Assembly (NCBI RefSeq): GCF_004799665.1
Contig: NZ_CP031310.1
Span: 2,348,887 to 2,412,886 of the forward strand
Length of the DNA: 64,000 bases
Reading direction: 5' to 3'
Origin: Halapricum salinum
GTDB taxonomy: Archaea; Halobacteriota; Halobacteria; Halobacteriales; Haloarculaceae
Below, one piece after another: positions 54,080 through 61,836 of this stretch. Numbering within the stretch: the stretch's first letter is position 1; every line of letters starts with the position of its first letter. The notes beneath the pieces were generated by a model. It was not told the origin of the DNA. It saw only the letters and a list, made by a program, of their open reading frames with translations, and made no database searches. The position numbers and the translations under genes are program-made.

Positions 54080-54463
54080 TTGCCGATCCAGGACTCCACT
54101 GAGAACTCAACGTATAACTGTGTGTTCGGGTTCAGGCAGGATATAAATGATCCGGGTAGTGTTCCGGAATCTGATCTGTACCAGTGGATGTACATCGGCG
54201 GCCTCGACTACGGAGAATGGAACACAAGCAAAAGCGACCTGCAATCCGCCTCCAACTTGATGATCTATGAAGGAACCGACAACCAATTCACCGGGATAGA
54301 AGTAGAGACAACGGATATTTCAGAACCAGTCGACAACCTCCAACCCGATTCCCGGCAGGAAACCATCAACGGACCACTCTTCACAGACTACCCCAACGGC
54401 AGCGAAGAAGGAGAGTTTGGTAGTGGACAAGCGGTAGTAAGTCGTAATCCGCTAAGCGAGTGA
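54080..54463 (+). pseudogene. Probable gene fragment, AT-rich, unrecognised
   Basis: An open frame of up to ~137 codons without a convincing start (TTG 54080, or ATG 54188 within WMYIGGLDYGEWN). It opens just past an in-frame TAG at 54047. The visible protein is acidic and Asn/Thr-rich (SDLYQWMYIGGLDYGEWNTS, TISEPVDNLQ-like). Composition is AT-richer than flanking core genes and matches the convergent lipoprotein gene next door. It looks like the 3' part of a transferred gene that lost its beginning, but a small intact gene from ATG 54188 cannot be excluded. Confidence 0.35.
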
Positions 54464-55597
54464 TTATTCTTCCAAGTACTCGCTGAAGAGTCTGTGTTCT
54501 AACTCTTCTTTTCTATCTTTGTGTACGATATTGTAGGTGAAGTCTTCGCCATCGTGTCCGATTGCTAGGAAGTCACCGTTCTCTCTGTCAACATTATTGT
54601 GATACTGCTTGGAAGCGTTGACGACAAGATCCCATGCCTGAACTCCTACTGTTTGCGGATTAGCATTGATGTTTGTCGGATCAAGAACTTCTCCAACCTG
54701 CTCAAACGCTGATTCAGTGTAGACGACTTCACCACCCTTCTCAGGGTCAGCATGATTTTCAGATTCATATCCTATTACCAAGTCATCGTTTAATCGGCTG
54801 AGAGTATTCTGACCGCCTTCCGTAATATAACCGTCTCCAATGTGAGCAATCAAACCATCATGATCAAGCCAACTTCTTATGCCCGTTTCTTCTGAGTTCC
54901 AGATGTCTTTGAGGCTTTGTTCTCTGGGTGAGAGGTTGGTGTTTTCGTCGTGTCTTTTGTAGCCGGGGTTTCCTTCTTCGAGTGGGTCGCTGTCGATGGG
55001 TAGGTCTGTGTCTTTGACGACGCCGCCGTCGCTTTGTTTGATTAGTATTGAGGTCATGTGGCCTTGTGTTCCGTCGTTGGCAGTCCTTGCGTCGACGATG
55101 ACCTGGTCTGTTCCGACGTCGAATTCTTCGTAGAGGCCGTATGCAAGTGCTTCAGCTGCTACGTAGTCGTCTTTGTAGTTGTTTACCCAGGAGGCGAGGT
55201 CTTCGATGAATCTGCTGTCGACTTCTAGGTTATCTAGGTCGTGGCCGTTTTCGTTTTCTAGTTTTCTTTTAATCTGATCCCAGTTAGTGTTTTCTCCGGC
55301 ACCCCTAGCGTATACCATGTTCTCTTCGTATATTTCTTCAAAATCTTTCTCAGGATCAGGTTCAGGTGTTGGTTCGGGAGTGTCGGTTGGTGTATCCTCC
55401 GGAGGTGTTTCTGTCGGAGTATCTGTTTCTGTTGGTGTGTCTGTAGGCGTGTCTGTGGGTGTTTCTGTTGTCGGCGTGTCGTCCGTGGTCGACGTGGCAG
55501 GCCCGTCGGTGGTCCCGTTTTCGCCGTCGTCGTCCGTACAGCCAGCCAGTGCGATCGCAGCACTCAGCCCAGCGAGCAGTTCCCGGCGCGTTCGCAT
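54464..55597 (-). CDS. Tat lipoprotein with Thr/Pro stalk and unknown C-terminal domain
   Basis: 377 residues. RTRRELLAGLSAAIALAGC is a Tat signal with lipobox, lipid site Cys20. Residues ~30-82 are a Thr/Pro/Asp/Glu stalk built of TPTDTPT-like repeats. The mature domain (~85-377) is unrecognised. It includes VNNYKDDYVAAEALAYGLYE and a possible transglutaminase-like pattern in YVAAEAL...DARTANDGTQGHMTS that is too weak to call. The coding sequence becomes AT-rich past the stalk, suggesting a foreign domain attached to a host-like lipoprotein N-terminus. It faces the cell exterior. It is convergent with the fragment at 54.1-54.5 kb. Confidence 0.7.
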   Translation of the reverse strand: MRTRRELLAGLSAAIALAGCTDDDGENGTTDGPATSTTDDTPTTETPTDTPTDTPTETDTPTETPPEDTPTDTPEPTPEPDPEKDFEEIYEENMVYARGAGENTNWDQIKRKLENENGHDLDNLEVDSRFIEDLASWVNNYKDDYVAAEALAYGLYEEFDVGTDQVIVDARTANDGTQGHMTSILIKQSDGGVVKDTDLPIDSDPLEEGNPGYKRHDENTNLSPREQSLKDIWNSEETGIRSWLDHDGLIAHIGDGYITEGGQNTLSRLNDDLVIGYESENHADPEKGGEVVYTESAFEQVGEVLDPTNINANPQTVGVQAWDLVVNASKQYHNNVDRENGDFLAIGHDGEDFTYNIVHKDRKEELEHRLFSEYLEE

Positions 55598-55697
55598 TAC
55601 CCGAGAGTTGTCGAGGAATCGTATAGTTCTACTGGACGGTTTTCGTGCCGTGGAACCACTGGCTTCCTACGCTGGACACGCTACCCGGGCCCCGACA

Positions 55698-55746
55698 ATT
55701 GGTCTCCTGACCAATAGAACTATGCTATTGGCCGCACAACCAATAG
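55698..55746 (+). promoter_or_regulatory. Repeated operator-like sites upstream of the DUF6516/HTH pair
   Basis: CCAATAG occurs at 55711-55717, inverted as CTATTGG at 55725-55731, and again direct at 55740-55746, ending seven bases before ATG 55753. A further half site, ATTGGT (55698-55703), pairs with ACCAAT (55710-55715). The 7-bp palindrome with 7-nt spacer plus flanking half sites is a typical cooperative autorepressor array for a toxin-antitoxin operon. The HTH protein downstream is the likely ligand. Confidence 0.6.
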
Positions 55747-55752
55747 ACGAGG

Positions 55753-56121
55753 ATGAGTCCCCTGCCGGAGGACCAACTGGACGGGATCAGTCGGACCATG
55801 AAGTACGAGGACGGGACGCTCGTCCGCGTCTTCGTGATTCGGACGGACCGCGATGTATACCCCTCCGGGTGGGCGTACAACCTCCACTACGGGGCGACCG
55901 AACCGAACCCGCCGGCGACGCTCGAAGACGGGACGATCCGGCGGTAGGACAACGCACACGAAGACACGAAAGGCCACGAACTCCACGCAGCCCCAGATCC
56001 CGAACCGGTCCAGGTCGAGTTTCCCGGCATGGTCGATCTCTGGGATCGGTTCTGGCGCGAGATCCCCAAAGCAGCGTTCGAGATCGCCGACGACCCCCAG
56101 CGAGGTGACCCCCATGACTGA
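55753..56121 (+). pseudogene. DUF6516-like toxin gene interrupted by an amber codon
   Basis: Reading from ATG 55753 gives MSPLPEDQLDGISRTMKYED and, at codon 65, TAG (55945-55947). The same frame continues as DNAHEDTKGHELHAAPDPEP to a TGA at 56119. The stretch across the stop, TIRR-*-DNAHEDTKGHELH, matches the RYDNAH-type motif of DUF6516 proteins, where Tyr is expected. A single TAC/TAT to TAG change explains it. DUF6516 genes are found next to HVO_A0114-type HTH genes, as here, in putative toxin-antitoxin pairs. No pyrrolysine genes are in view, so loss of function is the simplest reading. Confidence 0.65.
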
Positions 56122-56560
56122 CACGCCACCGTTGCATCCGATGGAACGCGAACAGCTCCAGCACGAATCGACGCTCGTCGTTACCGTCGGCCCCTCGTCG
56201 GCGTTTCACGACGACGTCCGAGCGGCGATTCGAGGTCTTCAGGCGGACGAAGACATCGACTCACCGCCGACGATCTGCTTCGAGAGCTACGACGACTTGC
56301 TGTCGACGTTCACGCCGCGGACGCTCGATCTGATCGAGGCAGTTCGGCGCGACCGACCGGCGAGCATCAACGAGACAGCCCGTGTCGTCGATCGAGACGT
56401 CAAGAACGTCCACGAGGAACTCACGCGACTCGCGCGACTCGGTATCGTCTACTTCGTCGATGAAGCACAACGAAAGCGACCGGTCGTGTGGTTCGACGAA
56501 CTCCGGATCGATCTACCCTTCGAACGTGACGGTAGTGACACCGCCGCGGCGCCGTCGTGA
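56114..56560 (+). CDS. HVO_A0114-type HTH protein (putative antitoxin/repressor)
   Basis: 148 residues. The C-terminal half is a winged HTH: LDLIEAVRRDRPASINETAR, VVDRDVKNVHEELTRLARLG and a wing YFVDEAQRKRPVVWFDELRI. The N-terminal half contains LVVTVGPSSAFHDDVRAAIR. Its ATG lies within the final codons of the DUF6516-like frame (8-nt overlap), so the genes were translationally coupled. The HTH probably binds the CCAATAG sites upstream. With the toxin frame interrupted, this protein may persist as a solo regulator. Confidence 0.75.
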   Translation: MTDTPPLHPMEREQLQHESTLVVTVGPSSAFHDDVRAAIRGLQADEDIDSPPTICFESYDDLLSTFTPRTLDLIEAVRRDRPASINETARVVDRDVKNVHEELTRLARLGIVYFVDEAQRKRPVVWFDELRIDLPFERDGSDTAAAPS

Positions 56561-56587
56561 GGGCTTTTCCAGCTCTGACAGGAAGCG

Positions 56588-56743
56588 ATGAGTGCCCGCG
56601 AGCGCGTCCGTGCAGTCGCGGACACGCTCTCGGAACCGCGCTCCACGAACTGGATCAGCGAGCAGGCAGACGCCGCCTGGAGTACGACGGACGAGGAACT
56701 CCAGGCCATGGTCGAGCAGCCTACCGGTACGTTTCGACCGTGA
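56588..56743 (+). pseudogene. Truncated HTH regulator (DUF7342-like N-terminus)
   Basis: 51 codons, MSARERVRAVADTLSEPRST then NWISEQADAAWSTTDEELQ. This is the first helix-turn-helix half of haloarchaeal regulators that normally continue to about 150 residues or more. After DEELQAMVEQ the frame degrades (PTGTFRP) and stops inside the 3' end of the convergent vapC gene. The break coincides with the vapC boundary, as if arrival of the vapBC module removed the rest. Confidence 0.5.
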
Positions 56744-57128
56744 CGCCGGGGATCTGCTCGTAGTGTCGGTCCGCGGCGAGTACAGGTTCGTCACGCTCCA
56801 GTGCCGTCGCGGCGATCGCCGCGTCCCCCTTTCCGATTCCGGGGCCCTCATCGTCCGGTCCATCGGCCATCCGTTCGCCCAGCAGCCGGCCGGCACGCCG
56901 CGCGATACTCGGCGTCAGATTCGCCACCGGATACGAGTCCAGCACGGCCTCGACCCGCCGACGCTCTGCCTGTGTCTGCGCGACGTTTCCGATGCCGATG
57001 TACAGTTCCAGCACTGTCATCGACGGGATCACCAGCGGGACGCCCTCTGATTCCAGCGCTCGTTCTTTCTCGACGGCTGCCTCGACGCCGTCGATGACGT
57101 CGAGGACGAAACTCGTGTCGACGATCAT
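56721..57128 (-). CDS. vapC: VapC-type PIN-domain ribonuclease toxin
   Basis: 135 residues. The PIN acidic residues are visible: MIVDTSFVLDVIDG (Asp4), PSMTVLELYIGIGN (Glu41), GIGKGDAAIAATALERDE and LAADRHYEQIPGV (Asp). This is a normal-length intact VapC that should cleave RNA when freed from its antitoxin. The start overlaps the vapB stop by 4 bp (ATGA), the standard arrangement. The 3' end overlaps the truncated HTH gene on the other strand. Confidence 0.92.
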   Translation of the reverse strand: MIVDTSFVLDVIDGVEAAVEKERALESEGVPLVIPSMTVLELYIGIGNVAQTQAERRRVEAVLDSYPVANLTPSIARRAGRLLGERMADGPDDEGPGIGKGDAAIAATALERDEPVLAADRHYEQIPGVTVETYR

Positions 57129-57355
57129 TCGAAGCGCTCCGCAACCTCGCGGACCGCCTGCCGATCCTCACGATCCGCGTCCTCGATGGCCTCCCGCATC
57201 GCTGTCACCTGGTCGTCGTCGAACACGTCGCGGAGGTCCCGGAGAGATCTTCCCCCGATCAGGCGATCGACGGCCTCCGAAAACGTCTCGTCTTCTCGCT
57301 TGTGGCTCTTGATCCGCTCGTAGACGTCGTCGCTCAACCGGACCTGGTGGCTCAT
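57125..57355 (-). CDS. vapB: VapB-type antitoxin
   Basis: 76 residues starting MSHQVRLSDDVYERIKSHKR. The first strand is followed by an amphipathic helix, as in the archaeal VapB/DUF217 family (ribbon or swapped-hairpin DNA binding), then SEAVDRLIGGRSLRDLRDVF and an acidic toxin-binding tail ending VREVAERFE. It precedes and overlaps vapC. ATG 57355 gives the family-like start. Confidence 0.88.
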   Translation of the reverse strand: MSHQVRLSDDVYERIKSHKREDETFSEAVDRLIGGRSLRDLRDVFDDDQVTAMREAIEDADREDRQAVREVAERFE

Positions 57356-57487
57356 GCGAATACGTCGTTGACAGAGATAGATAGGTGTATCGCCGCTCGG
57401 GAAATCCGTGGTGTTGCGATAGCACGGCGTCCCGAAGTAGCGTTCGAGGCCACCGACCTTTTCAATCTGGACGAACATCCGCCGGAT

Positions 57488-57706
57488 ATGGACGAGGTAC
57501 TCGACGTGTTCGAACTCGATCTGGGCGAACTCGTAGAGGGCGGCTTCCAGCTGCTGGTCGCGGGCCTGTTGCTCGTGGTCGGCGTCGTGCTGATGGTGGC
57601 CGAACTGCTCGTCGACGGGACGTTCATCTGGGGAGTCGCGCTGTTCGTCCTCGGCATCGTCGCGGGGCTGTTCGCCGTCGTGAGCTTCCTCGACATCTTC
57701 TTCTAG
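57488..57706 (+). CDS. Small two-helix membrane protein
   Basis: 72 residues. An acidic amphipathic start (MDEVLDVFELDLGELVEGGF) is followed by two transmembrane helices, ~21-43 (LLVAGLLLVVGVVLMVAELL) and ~48-69 (IWGVALFVLGIVAGLFAVVS). GC-rich codon use matches core genes. It sits alone between two toxin-antitoxin pairs, and the family is unknown to me. ATG 57488 is the first start directly preceding the acidic helix. Confidence 0.65.
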   Translation: MDEVLDVFELDLGELVEGGFQLLVAGLLLVVGVVLMVAELLVDGTFIWGVALFVLGIVAGLFAVVSFLDIFF

Positions 57707-57736
57707 CGACGTGGTCGGTCAAATTCCCCATCGCGA

Positions 57737-58021
57737 TCAATCGTCGTCGGCCGTGTACGCGCCGCCACGCCGTTTGATCCGGGCGACGACCAGCCGCGTT
57801 TCGTCCTGCCGGAACGTCACCGAGAGGCGAAACTCCCCGACGCGAATCTTCCGGTAGGGACTGTTCTGCAGTGGCTCTCCGTACTCGGGCGGGTCGCGCC
57901 ACGGCGAGTCGACGATCTCGTCGAGCTTTTCGAGAATACGGTCCTGCACTGTCGGATCAAGTTTGTCGAGATCGTCCCGCGCTTTTCGGGCGAGTTCCCA
58001 CTCCCACCCCTCGCTATTCAT
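57737..58021 (-). CDS. RelE/ParE-family toxin
   Basis: 94 residues: WELARKARDDLDKLDPTVQD (N-terminal helices), EKLDEIVDSPWRDPPEYGEP, then the strand-rich core PYRKIRVGEFRLSVTFRQDE and VVARIKRRGGAY. This matches the RelE/ParE fold. The conserved Arg/Lys of the core (RKIRVGEFR) are present, so it is probably active, as a ribosome-dependent RNase or gyrase poison. It overlaps its RHH antitoxin gene by 8 bp. Confidence 0.88.
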   Translation of the reverse strand: MNSEGWEWELARKARDDLDKLDPTVQDRILEKLDEIVDSPWRDPPEYGEPLQNSPYRKIRVGEFRLSVTFRQDETRLVVARIKRRGGAYTADDD

Positions 58022-58295
58022 CGTCCGTTCCGAACCGTTCGCGTGCCCTCTCGGCGCTCATCGTCTGGTCGTTTCGCACGTCTTCCTCGGCCGCGAGGAG
58101 AGCGAGCAGTTCGTCGCGGTCGAACGTCGGGAACTCGACCGCGTCCCGGAGCGTGTACCGGATGAACTCGCTCCGGCTGTTGAAGCCACGCCCCTGCCAC
58201 GTGTCGTCGATCTCTTCGAGGAACGACTCGGTGAGCTTGAAGTTCACCGTGACGATGTCGTCCTCGCCGTCACCGTTCGTAGCTGCTTCGGACAT
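58014..58295 (-). CDS. Ribbon-helix-helix antitoxin partner of the RelE-like toxin
   Basis: 93 residues from ATG 58295. The ribbon strand IVTVNFKLTESFLEEIDDTW is followed by GFNSRSEFIRYTLRDAV, the classic RHH pattern, then a Glu-rich C-terminal tail (LLALLAAEEDVRNDQTMSAE) that would wrap the toxin. It should repress its own operon as a dimer. A TATA-like ACTATAGT-type palindromic stretch lies immediately upstream at about 58,295-58,303. Confidence 0.85.
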   Translation of the reverse strand: MSEAATNGDGEDDIVTVNFKLTESFLEEIDDTWQGRGFNSRSEFIRYTLRDAVEFPTFDRDELLALLAAEEDVRNDQTMSAERARERFGTDDE

Positions 58296-58390
58296 ACTAT
58301 AGTAACACGCACGTACTACCAAAAGTCGTTTCGGCGGGTCAGATCTCACGAATGCGGTGTCTCATCATACCGTCGCCACTGTCGAAAGCG

Positions 58391-58396
58391 TTTATC
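58391..58396 (+). promoter_or_regulatory. TATA-like element of cofD
   Basis: AAGCG-TTTATC: a BRE-like purine stretch followed by TTTATC (58391-58396), centred about 27 nt before ATG 58420, implying a leaderless cofD operon transcript. Confidence 0.5.
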
Positions 58397-58419
58397 CAGT
58401 CCCCTGCGTGCACTCGAAC

Positions 58420-59415
58420 ATGGTGACGTTTCTCTCGGGCGGGACGGGCACGCCCAAACTCCTCGCGGGAGCCGACGCGGTCTTCGACCCCGCGGAGACG
58501 ACCGTCGTCGCGAACACTGGCGACGATATCGAGTTAGGGGGCCATCTCGTCTGTCCGGACGTCGACACCGTTCTCTTTCTCGACGGTGACGTCCTCGACC
58601 GCGAGACCTGGTGGGGCATCGACGGCGACACCGCCGCGACCCACGACGAACTTCGTCGACTCGCGGACGCCGCGGGACTCGCTTCGGGTCCGCGATATCT
58701 CTCCAAAAGCGAGCAGACTACGGGTCGTGACATCTCGCGCTGGCGGCGCTTCTCTGCGGTCGGGGAGTTCATGCACATCGGCGACAGGGATCGGGCGATC
58801 CACCTCACCCGCACGGGGTTGCTCGACGAAGGTCGCTCTCTCACCGAGGCCACCCGGACGCTCGCCGACGCGCTCGGTGTCGACCGGCCGATCCTGCCGA
58901 TGAGCGACGATCCCGTGGCGAGTCTGATCCACACGCCCGACGGCGTCCAGCACTTTCAGGAGTGGTGGGTCGCCCGTCAGGGCGAACCCAGCGTCGAGCG
59001 CGTCGAGTTTCGCGGTGCCGAGGACGCCCGGCCGACGGACGCAGTGCTGAAAGCGCTCGACGACCCGGTGGTGATCGGGCCGTCGAACCCGGTGACGAGT
59101 ATCGGTCCCATGCTTGCGCTGGACGACTTCCGAGAGGCGCTCGAATCGACGCCCGTGGTCGCCGTCTCGCCGTTCGTCGAGGATCGGGTCTTCTCTGGTC
59201 CCGCCGCCAAACTCATGGCCGCCGAGGGGATGGATCCCTCGACGGCCGGCGTCGCGGCGGCATACCCCTTCGCGGACGCGTTCGTCCTCGACGAGGCTGA
59301 CGGGACCGAACTGAGCCGGCCGGTCGTCCGGACCGACACCGAACTGGACACCGAAGCAGACGCCGAGCGGGTCGCGAGCGCGGTGGCGGACGCGCTCGCG
59401 GAGGTGACAGCGTGA
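58420..59415 (+). CDS. cofD: 2-phospho-L-lactate transferase (F420 biosynthesis)
   Basis: 331 residues. [20 protein letters not shown] contains the GGTG-PKL substrate motif, and [13 protein letters not shown] the NTGDD motif. It continues with [20 protein letters not shown] and [16 protein letters not shown], all CofD hallmarks. It joins a phospholactate/phosphoenolpyruvate-derived unit to the deazaflavin Fo, making F420-0. It heads a four-gene run (cofD, MJ0144-like, CitG-like, DUF447) whose members overlap by 4 bp. Confidence 0.95.
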   Translation: MVTFLSGGTGTPKLLAGADAVFDPAETTVVANTGDDIELGGHLVCPDVDTVLFLDGDVLDRETWWGIDGDTAATHDELRRLADAAGLASGPRYLSKSEQTTGRDISRWRRFSAVGEFMHIGDRDRAIHLTRTGLLDEGRSLTEATRTLADALGVDRPILPMSDDPVASLIHTPDGVQHFQEWWVARQGEPSVERVEFRGAEDARPTDAVLKALDDPVVIGPSNPVTSIGPMLALDDFREALESTPVVAVSPFVEDRVFSGPAAKLMAAEGMDPSTAGVAAAYPFADAFVLDEADGTELSRPVVRTDTELDTEADAERVASAVADALAEVTA

Positions 59416-60176
59416 GTTTCGACGTCCAGCCACGCCTCGCGCTGGCGAGTCTCTCCGGGCAGTCCGATGTCGCCTGGGCCGCTGCCGGCAGCGAGTACGC
59501 TGGCGCGGCGTTTCTCGGGGGAATCGCGCTCGACGGGCCGACCCGCGAGGCCGCCCGCGAGCTGGTCGAGCGCGACCGAACCGAGTTCCTGCCGTCGGAT
59601 CCGTTCGTCTTCGTCGACGTCCAGTTGGCTGCGCTGGACCCGATAGCGGTGCGCCCGGGCTTCAACGTCCGGGCCAGTTCGGCCCCGCCGATCCGGGAGG
59701 CCGCACGGATCTGTGCCAGTCACGATGCGATCATCGAGATCAACGCCCACTGCCGACAGGACGAGATGTGCCGTGCGGGTGCGGGCGAGTCACTCCTTCA
59801 CGACCCCGCACGACTCGCTGCACAGGTCCGGGCCGCCAGTGAGACGGGCGCGACGGTGAGCGTCAAGGTCCGGACTGAAGTGGACGGTGTCGACTTGCCA
59901 GCGGTCGCGGGCCGCGCGGTCGAGGCCGGCGCGGACGTCCTCCACGTCGACGCGATGGACAGCGAGGGCGTCGTTGCTGACGTGGTCGAGGCCGCTGACG
60001 ACGGAACGTTCGTGATCGCCAACAACGGCGTCCGGGATCGCGAGACGGTCCGGGAGTATCTCGACTACGGCGCTGATGCCGTGAGCGTCGGCCGGCCGAG
60101 CGACGATCCGACTGTTCTCGATCGAGTTCGACGGGCCATCGACGAGTACCTCGCGGCGGTGGAGGGGTCGGTATGA
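59412..60176 (+). CDS. MJ0144-like dihydrouridine synthase-family TIM barrel
   Basis: 254 residues, GTG start (GTGA overlap with cofD). The FMN-dependent Dus/dihydroorotate-dehydrogenase-like barrel is suggested by [20 protein letters not shown] with the catalytic-type Cys, [29 protein letters not shown] and [20 protein letters not shown]. Archaeal members of this group are annotated variously as tRNA-dihydrouridine synthase or methanopterin-linked enzymes; the substrate is unsettled. Its place in this overlapping cluster suggests a cofactor rather than a tRNA role. Confidence 0.75.
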   Translation: MSFDVQPRLALASLSGQSDVAWAAAGSEYAGAAFLGGIALDGPTREAARELVERDRTEFLPSDPFVFVDVQLAALDPIAVRPGFNVRASSAPPIREAARICASHDAIIEINAHCRQDEMCRAGAGESLLHDPARLAAQVRAASETGATVSVKVRTEVDGVDLPAVAGRAVEAGADVLHVDAMDSEGVVADVVEAADDGTFVIANNGVRDRETVREYLDYGADAVSVGRPSDDPTVLDRVRRAIDEYLAAVEGSV

Positions 60177-61012
60177 GAACGACAGGTGAAAACGCCGAAC
60201 TGGCACTCCTGCTGGAAGTCGCGGGGACGCCCAAACCCGGCAACGTCGACCGCCACCGCGAGTACGACGACCTCCGATTCGAGCACTTTCTGGCGGGTGC
60301 AGTTGGATCGCAGCGCGGTCTCCGGGCGGCCGCGAAGGCTGATGGACCGCCCGTCGGTGAGGCCTTCGAGCGCGCCGTCGCGGGGATGAGCGAGCAGTCC
60401 GGCGGCAACACCCAGTTCGGCGCGCTCCTGTTGGTCGTGCCGCTCGCTCGCGCTGCCGGTCGCGGAACACTGGCCCCTGAGGGTGTCTCCGCGGTCGTCG
60501 ACTCGACGACCGTCACCGACGCGGCCGGCTTCTACAGGGCGTTCGAGCACGTCGACGTCTCCGTCGACGACCCCCCCGAGGATATGGACGCGCTGGACGT
60601 CCGTCGGGGGAGCGACGCCGTCCCGGAACTCCACGCCCGCGACCTGACGCTCGAAGCGATCATGGAACGGTCGGCCGCCCACGACGGCGTCGCCCGCGAG
60701 TGGGTCGGCGGCTTCGAGCGTAGCTTCTGGACCGCTGATCGACTCTCGGATCTCGACGGGCCGGTGGCCGACCGCGCGTCGCGGGTCTTCCTCGAAGCGC
60801 TGGCCGAGGAACCTGACACGTTCGTCGCCATCAACCACGACGAGACGACCGCAGAACGCGTCAGCGAGCGGGCGGCGGCCGTGCTGGAGGGCGACGAGGA
60901 CGCCGAAACGATGGCCGACGACCTCGTCGAGCGGGGGGTCAACCCCGGGACGACCGCCGACATCGTGGCGGCGGGCCTGTTCATCGCGCTCGAACGGGGG
61001 CTGGACGTGTGA
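60173..61012 (+). CDS. CitG/MdcB-like triphosphoribosyl-dephospho-CoA synthase family protein
   Basis: 279 residues with the family's EVAGTPKPGNVDRHREYDDL at the start, then FLAGAVGSQRGLRAAAKADG, SEQSGGNTQFGALLLVVPLA and a C-terminal GVNPGTTADIVAAGLFIALE. Bacterial CitG makes the prosthetic group of citrate lyase, but archaea lack that enzyme, and this archaeal branch is thought to act in tetrahydromethanopterin-like cofactor chemistry. The 4-bp overlaps with both neighbours support a shared pathway. Confidence 0.8.
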   Translation: MRTTGENAELALLLEVAGTPKPGNVDRHREYDDLRFEHFLAGAVGSQRGLRAAAKADGPPVGEAFERAVAGMSEQSGGNTQFGALLLVVPLARAAGRGTLAPEGVSAVVDSTTVTDAAGFYRAFEHVDVSVDDPPEDMDALDVRRGSDAVPELHARDLTLEAIMERSAAHDGVAREWVGGFERSFWTADRLSDLDGPVADRASRVFLEALAEEPDTFVAINHDETTAERVSERAAAVLEGDEDAETMADDLVERGVNPGTTADIVAAGLFIALERGLDV

Positions 61013-61596
61013 CCGGCGAGGACACCACGAGCGGCGACGGATGGCTGGTCGCCCTGCGCGGGGTCACCGAGTCGGTCGTGACGACGCTCGGCCCCAACGG
61101 CCGGTGGAACGTCGCTGCGCTGGGCCTGCACGCTGGCGAGCCCGTCACGGCGACGACGTGGGGCCGGACCCGGACCTGGCGGAATTTCCGCGAGCGCGGC
61201 CACGGCTACGTCCAGTTCACGCCCGATCCTGTGGACTTCGCCGAGGCCGCGATGACGATTCGCGAGGAAGACGAGCCGATCCTCGCGAGTGCCGACGCCT
61301 GGGTCGAAGTCGAGACTGAACGCCGCGACGCTGGCGAGGAGGGCGGTACGCAGTGGGTCGAGTGGGCGCTGGAACCCGTGGACGGGGCGGTCGCGAATCG
61401 CAGCGTCCGGACGACCAATCGCGGCTACTACGCCGTGATCGAGGCGACCGTCGCGGCCTCGCGACTCGGTGTGGAAGCCTACGACCAGGAGCGTCTCCGG
61501 GAGCGTCTGTCCTACTTCGAGGACGTCGTCGAGACGTGTGGCGGGGAGCGCGAGCAGGCCGCGTTCGATGTGGTCCGTGAGAACGCCGAGTGGTGA
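61009..61596 (+). CDS. DUF447 family flavin-reductase-like protein
   Basis: 195 residues, GTG start overlapping the CitG-like stop. It has a split-barrel flavin-binding look: LRGVTESVVTTLGPNGRWNV, TTWGRTRTWRNFRERGHGYV, then TTNRGYYAVIEATVAASRLG. DUF447 proteins are archaeal and co-occur with methanopterin/F420 genes; the reaction is unassigned. The last gene of the cofD run; rps17e follows after 48 nt with its own start. Confidence 0.82.
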   Translation: MTGEDTTSGDGWLVALRGVTESVVTTLGPNGRWNVAALGLHAGEPVTATTWGRTRTWRNFRERGHGYVQFTPDPVDFAEAAMTIREEDEPILASADAWVEVETERRDAGEEGGTQWVEWALEPVDGAVANRSVRTTNRGYYAVIEATVAASRLGVEAYDQERLRERLSYFEDVVETCGGEREQAAFDVVRENAEW

Positions 61597-61644
61597 GTCG
61601 CGCTTCGAATCCTTTTTGAGCACTGTCCGGTTACGTGGGGCCAC

Positions 61645-61836
61645 ATGGCGATCAAACCGGCCTACGTCAAGAAGACAGGAACGATCCTGATGGAAAAGTA
61701 CCCCGACGCCTTCAGCAGCGACTTCGAGCAGAACAAGGAACTCGTGACCGAACTCACGAACATCGAGTCCAAGGGCGTCCGCAACCGGATCGCGGGCTAC
61801 GTCACGCGCAAGCAGAACCGACCCGTCGAAGCCTAA
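61645..61836 (+). CDS. rps17e: 30S ribosomal protein S17e
   Basis: 63 residues: MAIKPAYVKKTGTILMEKYP, then FEQNKELVTELTNIESKGVR and NRIAGYVTRKQNR. This is the short archaeal S17e, a small-subunit protein lacking the eukaryotic C-terminal extension. Its stop overlaps the ABC ATPase stop on the opposite strand by 4 bp. Confidence 0.96.
   Translation: MAIKPAYVKKTGTILMEKYPDAFSSDFEQNKELVTELTNIESKGVRNRIAGYVTRKQNRPVEA

Noticed and set aside
55287-56108. A plus-strand frame over the lipoprotein stalk region, rich in Val/Gly/Ser.
   Set aside because: It is the antisense of the Thr/Pro stalk repeats; the minus-strand Tat lipoprotein signal and lipobox identify the true gene.
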